Assembly: GCA_021639365.1 (NCBI GenBank) | Contig: JAJXHK010000005.1 | Location: 8,183-72,182 of the forward strand | DNA length: 64,000 bases | From: Collinsella aerofaciens | Lineage (GTDB): Bacteria; Actinomycetota; Coriobacteriia; Coriobacteriales; Coriobacteriaceae | Direction: 5' to 3' | Shown: piece by piece, positions 9,771-18,499 of the stretch | Layout of the letters: each line of letters begins with the position of its first letter | Numbering within the stretch: the first letter of the stretch is position 1 | The notes under the pieces: generated by a model | Databases searched by the model: none | Told to the model about the DNA's origin: nothing | Seen by the model: the letters and a program-made list of their open reading frames with translations, nothing else | Program-made: the position numbers and the translations under genes

Positions 9771-9944
9771 GAAGACTCCTTGTTTCATACGAATGCGCAC
9801 GGTGGGTATTCGCCACCGTCTGTCAAATCAATCTATCCGCATGAAACATCAAGGACGCATCAAGCCCCTTTTCTCCGTTTTTCGCCCGTCATGAACTACT
9901 TGGTAGATTGTAAGGCATGTCCCACACATCTACCAAAGCAAAAA

Positions 9945-9977
9945 CCACCACAAAGGTGCCTGGCCCCTTTGTGGTGG
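9945..9977. repeat. CCACCACAAAGG palindrome family, copy 3
   Basis: Arms CCACCACAAAGG (9945-9956) and CCTTTGTGGTGG (9966-9977), followed on the minus strand by TTTTTG, so it can form a terminator-like hairpin on that strand. It sits only 14 bases from a member of the 43-bp repeat family. Confidence 0.85.
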
Positions 9978-9991
9978 AAATGACGTTTGCC

Positions 9992-10034
9992 CAGATAAAA
10001 CCTGCCAAAATAAACCTGTCCCTTTTTGGCAGGT
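9992..10034 (-). repeat. 43-bp hairpin repeat family D, copy 1
   Basis: Minus strand ACCTGCCAAAA, AGGGACAGGTTTA, TTTTGGCAGGT then TTTTATCTG: a hairpin with a T-rich tail, one base beyond the moaC-mobB stop codon. It matches 31147-31189 at 40 of 43 positions, in the opposite orientation. Here it probably terminates the moaA-moaC-mobB transcript. Confidence 0.75.
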
Positions 10035-10035
10035 T

Positions 10036-11349
10036 TTAGGCCAGATGATCTTGGATGAGGTCGCAGATGGCTCGGGCGTCGTTGATGTTGATGGCTCGGG
10101 TCGCGAAACCGGCGTCGAAGGCCTGACGTGCCAGGGCTTCGTTGCAGGCAAGGGCCAGCGTGCGGCCGTCGACCAGATCGAGCGAGCTCTTGCCGCGCAG
10201 GCGATCGACGCCAGAGCGCGCAACCACGATATTGTCGAAGCCCTCGGTCTTGTAGCCCTCGATGATCACCACATCGACGTCGTTGTAGCGCGACAGCAGC
10301 TCGCGGGCGGGCATCTCGTCCTCCTCGCGCGTGTCGGCGTACTCCGCCCAGCGCGTGGCACAAATGAGGCCCACGTGCTTGGAGCCTGCCTGGTGATGAC
10401 GCCAGGTGTCCTTGGCGGGCACATCGATATCAAAGCCATGGTGCCCGTGATGCTTGAGTGAACCCACGCGCAGGCCGCGGCGGGTAAGCTCGGCGATGAC
10501 CTTCTCGACAAGCGTGGTCTTGCCCGAGTTTTGGTAGCCGATAAACGCGATCGCGGGGACGGCCGGGGCCGGAGCTGCGGGCGCGACGGCGACGGGTGCG
10601 CTCGCGGGTGCGTCGCCCGCGGCACCCACGGCTTCGACAGCAGCAGCCTGACGCTCTGCGCGGTCCCACACGCCCGAGCGGCCGCCCTCCTTGTGCAGCA
10701 GGCGCACGTCGACGATCTCCATGCCGCGATCGACTGCCTTGCACATGTCATAGATCGTTAAGCACGCGGCACTCGCGCCGGTCAGGGCCTCCATCTCGAT
10801 ACCCGTCTTGCCCGTCACGCCGGCCGTAACCAGTACGTGAAAGCCAACCTGCCCGTCCACGCGCGCCGGCGCCCAACCCTCGGGCACGTCTTCGGCCGGC
10901 ATCCCCGCCGGGGCGATGGGCTCGATATCGCACTTGCTCTTGGTGATGAGCAGCGGGTGGCACATAGGGATGATGTCGCTCGTGCGCTTGATGGCCATAA
11001 TGCCCGCGACGCGCGCGCAGGCGAGCACGTCGCCCTTCTTGGCGCGGTCCTGCAGCACCATGGCCTGCGTCTCGGGATGCATGAGGATGGCACCCTCGGC
11101 AATGGCGATGCGGTGCGTCTCGGCCTTGTCGGAAACGTCGACCATGCGCACCTCGCCCTTGGCGTCCACGTGCGTCAGTTCGTCGCGGCGTGCGTCGCGG
11201 ACATCACGGGTGGGCTCGGTGGCAGCGCTGGCAGACGGCCGCGCGGACGCGTCGGCGTTGCCAGCATTCGCCGCAGCCGTGACTTTGTGGGCAGACATCG
11301 CGGCCCTGCGAGCGGCCTTGGTGGCATCGGCGTACCTGCTCTTGGCCAT
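10036..11349 (-). CDS. Fused MoaC (cyclic pyranopterin monophosphate synthase) - MobB (guanine dinucleotide adapter)
   Basis: 437 residues, ATG 11349 after GGAGG. Residues about 55-215 are MoaC: ELTHVDAKGEVRMVDVSDKA, KGDVLACARVAGIMAIKRT, IPMCHPL, TGKTGIEMEALTGASAACLTIYDMCKAVD. This enzyme turns the MoaA product into cyclic pyranopterin monophosphate. After an Ala/Pro-rich linker, residues about 265-437 are MobB: P-loop IGYQNSGKTTL, LKHHGH, and VVIIEGYK, a GTP-binding partner of MobA in nucleotide attachment to molybdopterin. The two activities act at early and late steps of the same pathway. The gene starts 4 bases after the moaA stop codon, so the two form an operon. Fusion of these two domains is uncommon. 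Confidence 0.93.
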   Translation of the reverse strand: MAKSRYADATKAARRAAMSAHKVTAAANAGNADASARPSASAATEPTRDVRDARRDELTHVDAKGEVRMVDVSDKAETHRIAIAEGAILMHPETQAMVLQDRAKKGDVLACARVAGIMAIKRTSDIIPMCHPLLITKSKCDIEPIAPAGMPAEDVPEGWAPARVDGQVGFHVLVTAGVTGKTGIEMEALTGASAACLTIYDMCKAVDRGMEIVDVRLLHKEGGRSGVWDRAERQAAAVEAVGAAGDAPASAPVAVAPAAPAPAVPAIAFIGYQNSGKTTLVEKVIAELTRRGLRVGSLKHHGHHGFDIDVPAKDTWRHHQAGSKHVGLICATRWAEYADTREEDEMPARELLSRYNDVDVVIIEGYKTEGFDNIVVARSGVDRLRGKSSLDLVDGRTLALACNEALARQAFDAGFATRAININDARAICDLIQDHLA

Positions 11350-11353
11350 ATGA

Positions 11354-12409
11354 TCATCCTCCGATTTGGGACATAAATCGTTGCGTGCCCTCAATTATCG
11401 CGTGTTCCTGCGGTTTGTGGGCCACGGCATCGCGCCAAATCGAAAGTACCCGCATATCATCACCACGGCGCAGGGCGTCGCGCACCGAATACTCGGCATC
11501 GCTGAACAGGCACGGACGCACGTTGCCATCGGCCGTCAGGCGCAGACGGTTGCAATTCGCACAAAAATGATTGGACATAGCGCTGATGAAGCCAACCGTT
11601 CCCGCCGCACCCGAAAAATGCCAATAACGTGCGGGGCCCGCGCCGGCAGGAGCGTCGTTGATGTCAAGCGGCTCGAGCTCGCCCAGACCCACCGCGGCGG
11701 CCCCGGCATTGATGCGCGCCCGCAGCTCATCACTCGGCACGGTGTCGCTCGCATCCCACAGCTCGGGATTGAGCGCGGGCGCATGCGGGTCCACAGCGCA
11801 ATGCGAGCTCGTGCGCTCGTCGCCGATGGGCATGTATTCGATAAAGCGCAGGTGGATGGGGCGGTCGAGCGTGAGCCGCGCGAGGGCCGCCACATCTTGG
11901 TTGAGTCGGCGCACGACAACGCAGTTGACCTTAACGGGCTCAAAGCCCCAAACCAGCGCCGCGTCGATGCCAGCCATGGTCTGCTCGAGCCGACCCAGGC
12001 GCGTGATCTTTCCAAAGAGCGTAGGGTCGAGCGTGTCGAGCGAAATGTTGACGCGGTTAAGCCCCGCGTCCTTGAGCTGCGGCGCCAGCTTGGGCAGCAG
12101 GGCTCCGTTGGTGGTGAGCGAAATGTCCTCGATCTGCGGAATCGCGCGGATGTCGCGAATGAGCGGGATGATACGGCGGCTGACCAGCGGCTCGCCGCCC
12201 GTCAGGCGTACGCGGCGAATGCCCTCCCCCGCCACCAAGCGCACAAAGCGGGCGATTTCCTCGGCGCTGAGTAGCTCGTCGTGTGCACGGGGCGCCACGC
12301 CATCGGCCGGCATGCAGTAAATGCAGCGGAAATTGCACTTGTCGGTAACGGCAATGCGCAGGTAGTTGATATCGCGGCCAAAGCCGTCATGTTGCACGTG
12401 CCCGTCCAT
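11354..12409 (-). CDS. moaA: GTP 3',8-cyclase, first step of molybdopterin synthesis
   Basis: 351 residues, the usual length. ATG 12409 follows GGAGGG. The N-terminal radical-SAM cluster site is CNFRCIYC (CxxxCxxC) with RLTGGEPLV as the SAM-contacting region. The second, substrate-binding 4Fe-4S site is FCANCNRLRLTADGNVRPC near residue 275. The C terminus ends in GlyGly, as required for MoaA activity in characterised members. It converts GTP to 3',8-cyclo-dihydro-GTP, the substrate of the MoaC half of the next gene. No moaE/moaD or moeA is in the window. The start is preceded by palindrome B2 (12544-12604). Confidence 0.96.
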   Translation of the reverse strand: MDGHVQHDGFGRDINYLRIAVTDKCNFRCIYCMPADGVAPRAHDELLSAEEIARFVRLVAGEGIRRVRLTGGEPLVSRRIIPLIRDIRAIPQIEDISLTTNGALLPKLAPQLKDAGLNRVNISLDTLDPTLFGKITRLGRLEQTMAGIDAALVWGFEPVKVNCVVVRRLNQDVAALARLTLDRPIHLRFIEYMPIGDERTSSHCAVDPHAPALNPELWDASDTVPSDELRARINAGAAAVGLGELEPLDINDAPAGAGPARYWHFSGAAGTVGFISAMSNHFCANCNRLRLTADGNVRPCLFSDAEYSVRDALRRGDDMRVLSIWRDAVAHKPQEHAIIEGTQRFMSQIGG

Positions 12410-12543
12410 GCAGCCCTCCCCTCACGCGGCATTTTATTCTTCGGAAAACATAATACCCCACGGGAGAATCATGCCGACACCCGTACGACAGGACAGGGCG
12501 CTTCGAGCAAAACGGACTTCCCAAGCCCATCCTCAGCACACAG

Positions 12544-12604
12544 ACCATCACAACATTCGATGCTTTTCCCGATTTTGGCAAAAAACGTCGAATGTTGTGA
12601 TGGT
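12544..12604. repeat. Long-arm palindrome family B, copy 2
   Basis: Perfect 17-bp arms ACCATCACAACATTCGA (12544-12560) and complement (12588-12604), loop 27 bases. The loop resembles the reverse complement of the copy-1 loop (about 17 of 27), so the two copies lie in opposite orientation. Between the exporter gene (ends 12656) and moaA (starts 12409). Confidence 0.85.
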
Positions 12605-12655
12605 TTGAGGCGAGGTGAGGAGCATGGAAGGGTCGAAGCATCGTGCCCGAACGGG

Positions 12656-14554
12656 TTAATCCAACTCTTTTAAGCCATACGCCAGCTGCCAGTACTCGCC
12701 GTGCTGGGCGAGCAGCTCTTCGTGCGTGCCGCGCTCGATGATGCGGCCGTGTTCGAGGACCATGATGGCGTCGGCGTCGCGGACGGTGGACAGGCGGTGC
12801 GCGATCATAAACGTGGTGCGTCCGCGCATGATGCGGTCCATACCGCGCTCGATGAGCTTTTCGGTGCGCGTGTCGATGGAACTCGTGGCCTCATCCAGGA
12901 TGAGCACCGGCGGATCGGCCACGGCCACGCGCGCGATGGCGAGCAGTTGGCGCTGGCCCTGCGACAGGTTGGCGCCGTCGGCCGTGACCGGCGTGTCGTA
13001 GCCCCGTGGCAAGCGGCGGATAAACGAGTCGGCGCAGGCGGCCTCGGCGGCGGCGCGCACCTCCTCGTCGGTCGCGTCGAGCTTGCCAAAGCGGATGTTC
13101 TGCGCAATGGTGCCGCTAAACAGGTGCGTGTCTTGCAGCACAATGCCGAGCGACCCGCGCAGGCTGGCCTTGGCAATGTGCTTGACGTCGATGCCGTCGT
13201 ACGTGATCTCGCCGTCATCGACCTCGTAGAAACGGTTGATGAGGTTGGTGATGGTCGTCTTTCCGGCGCCCGTCGAGCCCACAAACGCGATCTTTTGGCC
13301 CGGCTTGGCAAACAGGTTGAGGTCCGTGAGCACACGGGTGCCCGGCACGTAGGAAAAGTCCACGGCGTGGAAGCGCACGTCACCGGCGAGCGGGACCAAG
13401 CCGCACACAAGCTCGGTTCCGTCGGCGGCCACCGCACAGCCCGACTCATCAACAGCGGCCACGTCGCGCAGGTGCCCATACGCGCCCACGCCCTGGCCCT
13501 CGGGAATCTTCCACGCCCACGCGGCGTCGCCCGTCTGCACCAGCTCCACGCGGCCCTCGTCCGCCTCGGGCTCAAGATCCATGGCGGCAAACAGGCGCTC
13601 GGCGCCGGCCAACGCATTGAGCAAGAAGTTGCCCAGCTGCGTAAACTGGTTGATGGGCATGGCCGCCTGGCGTACAAAGACCAGATAGCTCGCGAGCGCG
13701 CCCACGTCGGCGAGCCCCTTGATGCAGAGCATGCCGCCCGCCACGGCGACGATGGCATAGTTGACGTAGCCAATCACGACGGTCATGGGCACCATGGAGT
13801 TGGCATAGCTCACGGCGGCGGTGCCGGTGCGGCGAAGCTCGTCGTTGCGGCAGGTAAAGCCGGCGACATTGGCCGCCTCGCGGTTAAAGACCTTGATGAC
13901 CTTTTGGCCCGAGACCATCTCTTCGATATATCCGTCCAGGTCGCCAAGCGATGCCTGTTGGGCGGCAAAGAAGCGCTTAGAGCGCGCGCCCGAGTAGCGC
14001 GCATACAGCACAATGGCCGCATCGCACACGAGCGTGATAATCGTGAGCTGCCAGTTAAGGATGATGAGCATGGCCGTGGTGCCCACAACCTGAATGGCGG
14101 CCTGAATCACGTTGGCAAAGCTGTTGTTGAGCGCCTCGGAGACGGTGTCAACGTCGTTGGTAAAGAAGCTCATGATGTCGCCCGAGCGCGTGCTGTCAAA
14201 ATAGCTGAGCGGCAGCGTCTGGATGTGCGCGAACAGGTCGCGGCGGATGTCGGAGACCACGCGCTGGGCCGCGCGCACCATAATCTGCGAGTAGCCCAGA
14301 GCCGAGAGCACGCCCGCGGCGTAGATGATCGCCGTTAGGATGACCTGCTTGGCGAGCAGCTCCTCCCCGCCCGTGGCCAAACCGTTAACGATGGGGCGCA
14401 CCATGTAGGTGCCGGCGAGGCTCGCGATGGCGGCAACGGAGGCGAGCACGCCCACCGCGAGCAACGAGAACTTGGCATGCCCCATGTAGGAGAACAAGCG
14501 GCGCACCGTGCGCTTGAGGTCGGCAGGACGTGCTCGGGCCGCGGTCTTAGGCAT
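12656..14554 (-). CDS. ABC exporter half-transporter, canonical NBD partner
   Basis: 632 residues from ATG 14554 (GGGGGTGAG before it); the open frame reaches 15190 only by crossing the preceding gene out of frame. Six TM segments (about 20-330) precede an NBD with Walker A GSTGAGKTTI, signature LSQGQRQ, Walker B VLILDEATSSID with the catalytic Glu, and switch His in IAHRLST. An insertion of about 60 residues lies between the TM domain and the NBD. It overlaps the upstream half-transporter by 8 bases. Together they form a heterodimeric exporter of the LmrCD/TmrAB/BmrCD class, in which this subunit supplies the residues for ATP hydrolysis. Substrates of the class are drugs, lipids or peptides. 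Confidence 0.92.
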   Translation of the reverse strand: MPKTAARARPADLKRTVRRLFSYMGHAKFSLLAVGVLASVAAIASLAGTYMVRPIVNGLATGGEELLAKQVILTAIIYAAGVLSALGYSQIMVRAAQRVVSDIRRDLFAHIQTLPLSYFDSTRSGDIMSFFTNDVDTVSEALNNSFANVIQAAIQVVGTTAMLIILNWQLTIITLVCDAAIVLYARYSGARSKRFFAAQQASLGDLDGYIEEMVSGQKVIKVFNREAANVAGFTCRNDELRRTGTAAVSYANSMVPMTVVIGYVNYAIVAVAGGMLCIKGLADVGALASYLVFVRQAAMPINQFTQLGNFLLNALAGAERLFAAMDLEPEADEGRVELVQTGDAAWAWKIPEGQGVGAYGHLRDVAAVDESGCAVAADGTELVCGLVPLAGDVRFHAVDFSYVPGTRVLTDLNLFAKPGQKIAFVGSTGAGKTTITNLINRFYEVDDGEITYDGIDVKHIAKASLRGSLGIVLQDTHLFSGTIAQNIRFGKLDATDEEVRAAAEAACADSFIRRLPRGYDTPVTADGANLSQGQRQLLAIARVAVADPPVLILDEATSSIDTRTEKLIERGMDRIMRGRTTFMIAHRLSTVRDADAIMVLEHGRIIERGTHEELLAQHGEYWQLAYGLKELD

Positions 14555-16376
14555 GGCGCTCACCCCCTTCCAAGGTCGATCCGCTGGGGGCGAAGGAAAA
14601 CGGATCATTCGCGCGGTCATCGTCGCTGCCGTCGCCGGCGTCCGCGTTCCCCGCAAACTCCATCTGCGAGGCGTAAATCTCCTGGTAGATGTTGTCGCCC
14701 GCCAGCAGCTCCTCGTGCGTGCCCACGCCGTGGACACGACCGTCATCCAACACCACAATGCGATCGGCATCCATGACGCTCGCAATGCGCTGGGCGATGA
14801 TGAGCACGGTCGTATCGGGAATCCGAGCGATGTGCTCGCGAATCTTAGCGTCGGTCGCCATATCGACCGCGCTGGTGGAGTCATCAAAAATGAGCACGCG
14901 CGGATGCTTGAGCAGCGTGCGCGCGATGCACAGGCGTTGCTTCTGGCCACCCGAAACACCGGCGCCGCCTTGGCCCAACTCGCCGTCCAGTCCGCCGATG
15001 CGATCAAGGAACTCGTCCACGCACGCCGCGCGGCAAGCCGCGAGGAGCTCATCGTCCGACGCCTGTGGATTGCCCCACTGCAGGTTCTCGCGCACGGTGC
15101 CCGTGAACAGCACATTCTTTTGCAGCACAATGCCCACGGCGTCGCGCAGGGCAACCAGGTCGTAGTCGCGCACGTCGTGTCCGCCCACAAGCACGGCGCC
15201 CTCGGTGGCGTCGTACAGGCGCGCGATCAGCTGCACAAGCGAGCTCTTGCCCGAGCCCGTGCCGCCGAGGATGCCCACCGTCGAGCCGCTCTCGATGCGA
15301 AGGTCGATATGCTCGAGCACATCCTCGGCTGCATCCGCGCGGTATTTAAAGGAAACGTCGCGAAACTCGATACTGCCGTCCCCTGGCGTCGCAGTCGCGA
15401 GGTCTCCCACAGGATTGGCGATAACGGGCTCTTCATCGAGCACCTCTGCGATACGGCCCACACTCGTGAGAGCGCGCGTGAGCAGCAAAAACACGTTGGA
15501 AATCATCATGAGCGAGTTCATGATCAGCAGCACGTAGCTCATAAAGCCCGTGAGCGAGCCCACGCCCAAGCGACCTTCGATGATCATGCGGCCGCCAATC
15601 CACAGGATCGAGAGCGCAGCCACATACATCGAGAGTTGGAACACCGGCAGGTTGAGCACGGCGGTGCCGAAGGTCTTGGTCGCCGTGCCGGCGAGTTCGG
15701 TATTGACGGTGTCGAACTTGTCGCACTCGTGCTCGGCGCGCACGTAAGCCTTCACGGCGCGCACGGCGGTAAGGTCCTCTTGCACCACGCCGTTGAGGTG
15801 GTCCATCGAGGTCTGGAGTTGGCGGTAGAGCGGGCTCACGCGCACGGTAATGATACCGAGCACGATGGCGAGCATCGGCAGAATTACGGCAAAGACCGCC
15901 GCGAGTTCGCGCGAGAGTGCAAAAGCGTAGACGAGGCCCATGACCAGATTTACCGGCCCGCGCACCATGGGGCGGAAGCCGTTACCTACGGCGTTTTGAA
16001 TAACGGTGATGTCGGTGGTCATGCGAGTGACCAGCGAGCTGGCGTCGTAGTTGTCCAGATTGCCAAAAGCGAGCGTCTGGATCTTACGATACTCGGCCTC
16101 GCGCAGGTTAGCGCCCAGCCCCGAGGCAACGCGGGCGGACGTGCGCGCATAGCCCAAGCCAAGCACCAGCGAACATGCGGCGCACACCAGCATATACGTG
16201 CCCTGCAACAGCATGTAGTTGATGTCGCCCGCGGGCACGCCCACATCGATGATATTTGCCATGATGACCGGGATAAACAGCTCGAGCGCCGTCTCGGCAG
16301 TCACAAAGAGCACGCCGAGCATGGCATCGCGGCGGTATGCCCCCAGATAGGAAAACAAAATCTTGAGATTGCGCAC
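14547..16376 (-). CDS. ABC exporter half-transporter, degenerate NBD partner
   Basis: 609 residues, GTG start at 16376 with GGGGGATG upstream. Six TM segments (1-310), then an NBD: Walker A GGTGSGKSSL, signature VSGGQKQR, Walker B VLIFDDSTSAVD, where Asp replaces the catalytic Glu, and IAQRIAS, where Gln replaces the switch His. Loss of these two residues in one subunit is the hallmark of asymmetric heterodimeric ABC exporters, in which one ATP site is inactive. Its C-terminal tail (NDPFSFAPSGS) is encoded by a GATCC palindrome of an interspersed family. The downstream gene overlaps it by 8 bases and supplies the active site. Confidence 0.92.
   Translation of the reverse strand: MRNLKILFSYLGAYRRDAMLGVLFVTAETALELFIPVIMANIIDVGVPAGDINYMLLQGTYMLVCAACSLVLGLGYARTSARVASGLGANLREAEYRKIQTLAFGNLDNYDASSLVTRMTTDITVIQNAVGNGFRPMVRGPVNLVMGLVYAFALSRELAAVFAVILPMLAIVLGIITVRVSPLYRQLQTSMDHLNGVVQEDLTAVRAVKAYVRAEHECDKFDTVNTELAGTATKTFGTAVLNLPVFQLSMYVAALSILWIGGRMIIEGRLGVGSLTGFMSYVLLIMNSLMMISNVFLLLTRALTSVGRIAEVLDEEPVIANPVGDLATATPGDGSIEFRDVSFKYRADAAEDVLEHIDLRIESGSTVGILGGTGSGKSSLVQLIARLYDATEGAVLVGGHDVRDYDLVALRDAVGIVLQKNVLFTGTVRENLQWGNPQASDDELLAACRAACVDEFLDRIGGLDGELGQGGAGVSGGQKQRLCIARTLLKHPRVLIFDDSTSAVDMATDAKIREHIARIPDTTVLIIAQRIASVMDADRIVVLDDGRVHGVGTHEELLAGDNIYQEIYASQMEFAGNADAGDGSDDDRANDPFSFAPSGSTLEGGERHA
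14578..14606. repeat. GATCC palindrome family C, copy 1, inside coding sequence
   Basis: GATCCG ... CGGATC over 29 bases. Its reverse complement matches 54545-54573 at 24 of 29 positions. It encodes residues NDPFSFAPSGS near the end of the half-transporter. Confidence 0.65.
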
Positions 16377-16637
16377 GCAGGTTCATCCCCCATCAAACGT
16401 TGTTCGCAAACCCACGTATTATGGCGCGCCGTGCGGCGGTGTCAAGTGTTCCGAAATCGATTTCTGCAAGGCTAGTGCAGGCGCCATGCTCACAGGGCGC
16501 ACGTCCGTATTCAATTAGAAATGAACGCGAGCGTGACTTTTTCGCCCCACTGCCGACACAAACCTTGACTCTACAATCGTTGTAGGGTTTTCACTACACT
16601 GGTACGTAAACGACCCAAGCCAGAAAGTGCCCCGCCC
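16377..16637. other. Divergent intergenic region between ABC and MATE exporters
   Basis: 261 bases separating two divergent efflux systems. No gene seen. It contains a MerR-type promoter pointing to the MATE gene. A shared regulator for both is possible but none is encoded nearby. Confidence 0.5.
16565..16600 (+). promoter_or_regulatory. MerR-family-type promoter/operator of MATE gene
   Basis: TTGACT (16565-16570) is followed by a dyad CTACAA-tcg-TTGTAG (16571-16585) and a stretch TTCACTACACT. With TTCACT as -10 the spacer is 19 bases, the elongated geometry of MerR-activated promoters such as those of BmrR. The -10 assignment is uncertain. Confidence 0.5.
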
Positions 16638-17984
16638 ATGGAACACGACCTCACACGCGGCAATGTCCTCAAGACCATCGCGGTCTTTGCCCTGCCCTAT
16701 ATGCTCTCGTACTTTTTGCAGATGCTCTACGGCATGGCCGATCTGTACATGATGGGGCAGTTTAGCGGCGCTGCCGGCATCACCGCCGTGGGCAACGGCG
16801 CACAGACGCTCTATATCATTACCGTGACACTCGTTGGTCTGGCCATGGGAACGACGGTCATCGTCGGCCACGCCGTGGGCTCGCGCCGCTTCGATCGCGC
16901 CGAGACCGCCATCGGCAATACCATCACGCTCTTTATGGGTGTCTCGGTGGTACTGGCCGCTGTCCTGCTCGCGCTTTGCCCGCAGATCGTGGCGCTCATT
17001 GGCACTCCCGCCGAAGCCGTCGAAGGCACTGCCGCCTACCTGCGTATCTGCTTTATCGGCATTCCCTTTATCGCCGCGTACAACATTCTTTCGGCCATCT
17101 TTCGTGGACTGGGCGATTCGCGCTCGCCTATGTACGTGATCGGCGTGGCGTGCATCATTAACATCGCGCTCGATTTTCTGTTTATCGGCCACATGGGGCT
17201 CGGCCCCGTGGGCGCGGCGCTCGGCACGGTGACCGCGCAGACAGCCAGCGTTGCCCTCGCGCTCGTGTGGCTCAAGAGCCGTCGCACAAACATCCACGTT
17301 AAGCGCAGCGACCTGCGCCCCCAGCCCGAGGTGCTCGGCAGCATTCTTAAAATCGGCGTGCCCGTGGCTGTGCAGGACGGCTGCATCCAGGTGGCGTTTA
17401 TGTTTATCACCGTCATCGCCAACCACCGCGGTCTGGTCGACGCCGCCGCCGTGGGCCTGGTCGAGAAGATGATCAGCTTTTTGTTCATTGTGCCGAGTTC
17501 CATGGGTGCCACCGTCAGCGCACTCACGGCGCAAAACGCCGGCGCGGGCAAGGGCGACCGCGCGCGTCAGGTACTCAAGGACGCCATGACGATCTCGGTG
17601 GTGTACGGCTGCCTGATCACGGTGCTGATGTGGCTGGTGGCGCCGGCGTTTATTGGCTTTTTTGCCAAGGACCCCGCGGTGGTCGCGGCCGGTACCGGCT
17701 ATATGCACAGTTATATTTTCGATGCAATCTTTGCCGGCATCCACATTTGCTTTAGCGGCTTTTTCGCTGCATACGGCAAGAGCTACATCGGCTTTGCGCA
17801 CAACGTGCTGGCTGTGGCACTCATTCGCGTGCCGGGCGCGTGGCTGCTGTCGAACGCCTATTCCGACACGCTGTTCCCCATGGGTATCGCCTCGCCGTGC
17901 GGATCGATTCTGTCGGCGGTCATCTGTGTGGTGGCATTTACCGTACTCAACCGCCGCGGGGCTTTTGACAGGTTGGTGGCGTAG
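16638..17984 (+). CDS. MATE-family multidrug/sodium antiporter
   Basis: 448 residues, normal family length, with about twelve hydrophobic spans in two repeats. The N terminus MEHDLTRGNVLKTIAVFALPYMLSYFLQMLYGMADLYMMGQFSGAAGITAVGNGAQ... carries the family pattern of a first membrane helix followed by a D-xxxG/GQ loop and alternating small residues. A weak purine stretch (AGAAAGTGCCCC) precedes the ATG. MATE proteins exchange cationic drugs for Na+ or H+. It stands alone behind a promoter with a MerR-like dyad, which would fit drug-induced expression; the regulator is not in the window. Confidence 0.9.
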   Translation: MEHDLTRGNVLKTIAVFALPYMLSYFLQMLYGMADLYMMGQFSGAAGITAVGNGAQTLYIITVTLVGLAMGTTVIVGHAVGSRRFDRAETAIGNTITLFMGVSVVLAAVLLALCPQIVALIGTPAEAVEGTAAYLRICFIGIPFIAAYNILSAIFRGLGDSRSPMYVIGVACIINIALDFLFIGHMGLGPVGAALGTVTAQTASVALALVWLKSRRTNIHVKRSDLRPQPEVLGSILKIGVPVAVQDGCIQVAFMFITVIANHRGLVDAAAVGLVEKMISFLFIVPSSMGATVSALTAQNAGAGKGDRARQVLKDAMTISVVYGCLITVLMWLVAPAFIGFFAKDPAVVAAGTGYMHSYIFDAIFAGIHICFSGFFAAYGKSYIGFAHNVLAVALIRVPGAWLLSNAYSDTLFPMGIASPCGSILSAVICVVAFTVLNRRGAFDRLVA

Positions 17985-18076
17985 CGGGGCAACGCGAAAT
18001 CGCCTTCATCGACGACATCATCAGCGACGACCCCAGGAGAACCGCCATGTCGAGGACAGTCCCCGATATGGCGGCT

Positions 18077-18499
18077 CTACTCCTCCGGAATCGGAAACGC
18101 ACGGATGAACTCTGCGGGCGAGAAGGTCTTGATGGTCGAGCGCACAAAAGCGGCTCGATCGCGCGTGATGATAAAGTCCACGCCGGCACGCTCGGCCATC
18201 GCACGGATACAGCCGTCCTCAAAGTCCGACTCATCGGAATAGGCGGAGGTAAAACAAGCTTCTTGGTCGAGAGGCTCTAACGAGTAGCTCTTAAGGCAGT
18301 CGCGCACCACCTCGCGGGCGCGCGCCTCGCCGACCTTTTTGGTGAGAATGTAGTACGCGTCCTTGAGAGAACAGGCCGAAACAACGCCCTCGATAAGCCC
18401 CACGTCGACGAGCCCCTTGATCGTTTGCGCCGCTGCGTGCTCCGGCCGGCCCGGAAGCACGCAATCGAGCAGAAAATTGGTATCGAGAAATGCCATCAT
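18077..18499 (-). CDS. PIN-domain ribonuclease toxin (VapC-like)
   Basis: 140 residues. The PIN fold is recognised from the acidic residues: Asp in AFLDTNFLLD (residues 3-12), Glu in the middle region, Asp in DGCIRAMAE and the late DFIITRD motif. These coordinate Mg2+ in RNA-cleaving toxins. The start (ATG 18499) overlaps the antitoxin stop by ATGA, typical for a co-translated pair. PIN toxins cleave tRNA or rRNA; the target here is unknown. Only the toxin half is VapC-like; the antitoxin is Phd/YefM type. Confidence 0.88.
   Translation of the reverse strand: MMAFLDTNFLLDCVLPGRPEHAAAQTIKGLVDVGLIEGVVSACSLKDAYYILTKKVGEARAREVVRDCLKSYSLEPLDQEACFTSAYSDESDFEDGCIRAMAERAGVDFIITRDRAAFVRSTIKTFSPAEFIRAFPIPEE

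Noticed and set aside
14555..15190. N-terminal extension of the canonical ABC half-transporter to 15190
   Set aside because: It would run out of frame through the partner's NBD. A good start with Shine-Dalgarno sits at 14554.
12701..16475. Long plus-strand frames opposite the ABC exporter genes
   Set aside because: Low-complexity antisense translations with no family features; the minus frames have complete ABC motifs.
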